A program made the position numbers and the translations under genes. Of a DNA stretch of 7,412 nt, positions 6,252 through 7,412 are shown in pieces; positions within the stretch are counted from its first letter, which is position 1; each line of letters begins with the position of its first letter. The notes beneath the pieces were generated by a model that saw nothing but the letters and a program-made list of their open reading frames with translations, was not told the DNA's origin and did not search any database. This DNA comes from Chitinophagaceae bacterium (GTDB lineage: Bacteria; Bacteroidota; Bacteroidia; Chitinophagales; Chitinophagaceae): NCBI GenBank assembly GCA_947463755.1, contig CANHUK010000067.1, positions 1-7,412 on the forward strand, given 5' to 3'.

Positions 6252-7412
6252 CGGAAGATCTACATAATGACATAGATGACCTCTTCCGGTCGGGTCTGGA
6301 AGGCAAGGAGGACACACCGTCCCCCGATGTCTGGGCCGCCATCGCCAAAGACCTTCCAACGCCCCCGCCGCCGGTTACGCCTTCCCCGTCCGCACCTCCT
6401 GCGTCGGGAGGCTGGGCGTCTTCCATCATCGTTAAAGGCATCATCGGTGCCATCGTCTTAGCCGTTGCAGGCACTATAGTTTTATTTGTGGCTTCGCAAA
6501 AGGGTGAGCCCGCCGGGCCGGAAATCCCCTCCTCAAATACTGAAACCTCCGGAAAAACACAGCCTTCCAACACGCCGGAAAAAACCAACAGCTCCCCGGA
6601 AAGGATATCCACCGACCGCGAAACATACCTGCCGCACGTTGAACCTTCCGGAACAGCAAACCCATCAGGTGAGCAGTCGACATCCGGAACGACAGAGGTG
6701 ACAGTCCCCCCTGCATCAACCCCTGACCAAAAGCCAACCGCAGAAAAGATCTCAAGCAGGGAAAAATCCAGCGCAAAGACGGGAATCCTTCAATCGGGGG
6801 TCGATGCTGTATCTGTTTCGGGAAAAGAAACGAATTCCGTCAGCCATCAACAGGAAACCGCCTCGATAGTGGCGGAAAACGGAACGGACCCCGTCAAGAG
6901 GGAGGCAACGAATGCTCCAAACGCAGGCATCGCTTCCTCCGGAAAAAGGTCGGAAGCTCCGTTGACGATCAACAGGAACAGATCTGAGACGGCCACCCCT
7001 GCGGCCGGTATGCCCAAAGGGGTTAGCAACCTGGCGGGTAAGGACTTGGGATCCGGACGTGCCCCCGCAGCCATGAGTACCGTCAATGGTGATGCCGGCC
7101 CCAAATCCAGGCCAATTTTCATGCCGGCAGCCATCCCCCCGGGTTTGGCATGGAAGACTCCATCCTTCAGCCTCCCCTCCTCAGCTGCAAAGGCAAGTTC
7201 CGGACAACCCCTCGCCGCCGGAGGCAAGGGAACCGCTCCTCTGAAGCGGAACAACTGGACATCGAAGGTCTTCCTCACCCCGCTGGTATCGCTGAATATT
7301 ACCCGGATGGATGTTGAGGAAAACCGGGAGTACGGTCCCCGCGTCGGACGTGAGCATATAGAATTCAGGGAGACAGAAGAAAGCAGGACGACCCTGTCGC
7401 CGGGTCTCTTAG
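6248..7412 (+). CDS. Putative dual membrane-spanning anti-sigma factor with C-terminal outer-membrane beta-barrel (Dma-like; partial, 388 codons seen)
   Basis: The frame is open to the right edge, so the C-terminus is missing. Residues 1-37 look like the short cytoplasmic anti-sigma helix of this family: IDDLFRSGLEG (9-19), then DVWAAIAKDL (27-36). A Pro-rich stretch (37-51) precedes one strong transmembrane helix, GIIGAIVLAVAGTIVLFVA (64-82). About 250 residues (83-333) of Ser/Thr/Pro/Gly/Glu/Lys-rich sequence with almost no hydrophobic clusters and no Cys look disordered, long enough to cross the periplasm. From about 336 the sequence becomes ordered: NWTSKVFLTPLVSLNITRM (336-354), then alternating polar segments to TTLSPGLL, as expected for the first strands of an OMP_b-brl/PorT-like barrel. 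This order matches the dual membrane-spanning anti-sigma (Dma) proteins I recall from Bacteroides thetaiotaomicron, which bridge inner and outer membranes and restrain a partner sigma factor. The barrel is cut, so that part is inferred. Confidence 0.82.
   Translation, partial: MTEDLHNDIDDLFRSGLEGKEDTPSPDVWAAIAKDLPTPPPPVTPSPSAPPASGGWASSIIVKGIIGAIVLAVAGTIVLFVASQKGEPAGPEIPSSNTETSGKTQPSNTPEKTNSSPERISTDRETYLPHVEPSGTANPSGEQSTSGTTEVTVPPASTPDQKPTAEKISSREKSSAKTGILQSGVDAVSVSGKETNSVSHQQETASIVAENGTDPVKREATNAPNAGIASSGKRSEAPLTINRNRSETATPAAGMPKGVSNLAGKDLGSGRAPAAMSTVNGDAGPKSRPIFMPAAIPPGLAWKTPSFSLPSSAAKASSGQPLAAGGKGTAPLKRNNWTSKVFLTPLVSLNITRMDVEENREYGPRVGREHIEFRETEESRTTLSPGLL

Noticed and set aside
6518..6689. 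Six copies of CCGGAA within about 170 bp
   Set aside because: They fall in the Ser/Gly/Pro/Glu-rich linker in different codon contexts and irregular spacing, so coding bias explains them better than a DNA element.
6208..7278. Minus-strand open frames opposite the anti-sigma/barrel gene
   Set aside because: They lie antisense to a coupled, continuous frame with a transmembrane helix and barrel start; their sequences look like translated low-complexity complement.

Overview
The window looks like a fragment of a fairly GC-rich Bacteroidota genome, most likely a member of the Chitinophagales/Chitinophagaceae. The evidence is the protein content: a DUF7948/SBBP-repeat secreted protein, a DUF4382 lipoprotein with a Bacteroidota-type export signal, a Bacteroidota-style RecG, and an ECF sigma factor followed by an anti-sigma/beta-barrel fusion. 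Shine-Dalgarno sites are also absent and starts are preceded by A/T-rich DNA, as is usual in this phylum. No RNA gene, insertion sequence, CRISPR array or phage gene was seen.

Layout. Three genes read leftward (minus strand). At 5435-4560 is a DUF4382 lipoprotein, followed at 4508-2373 by recG, and then by a large secreted SBBP/beta-propeller-like protein that starts at 2311 and runs off the left edge. A strong GC-rich hairpin separates the lipoprotein gene from recG, and a 14-bp palindrome separates recG from the SBBP gene. A 219-bp divergent intergenic region (5436-5654), rich in short repeats, lies between the lipoprotein gene and two rightward genes. These are an ECF sigma factor (5655-6251) and, overlapping it by 4 bp (ATGA), a protein with a cytoplasmic anti-sigma-like N-terminus, one inner-membrane helix, about 250 residues of disordered Ser/Thr/Pro/Gly-rich linker, and the start of what appears to be an outer-membrane beta-barrel. 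That last gene is cut by the right edge.

How the genes work together. The most interesting unit is the sigma/anti-sigma pair at the right end. Its layout matches the dual membrane-spanning anti-sigma factors (Dma) and partner sigma factors (Das) described in Bacteroides, in which one polypeptide bridges inner and outer membranes and could relay outer-membrane state directly to a sigma factor. The divergent lipoprotein gene shares the regulatory region and could belong to the regulon, but this is inference. recG is housekeeping DNA repair and replication-fork remodelling. The SBBP protein is a cell-surface or secreted protein with no visible link to recG.
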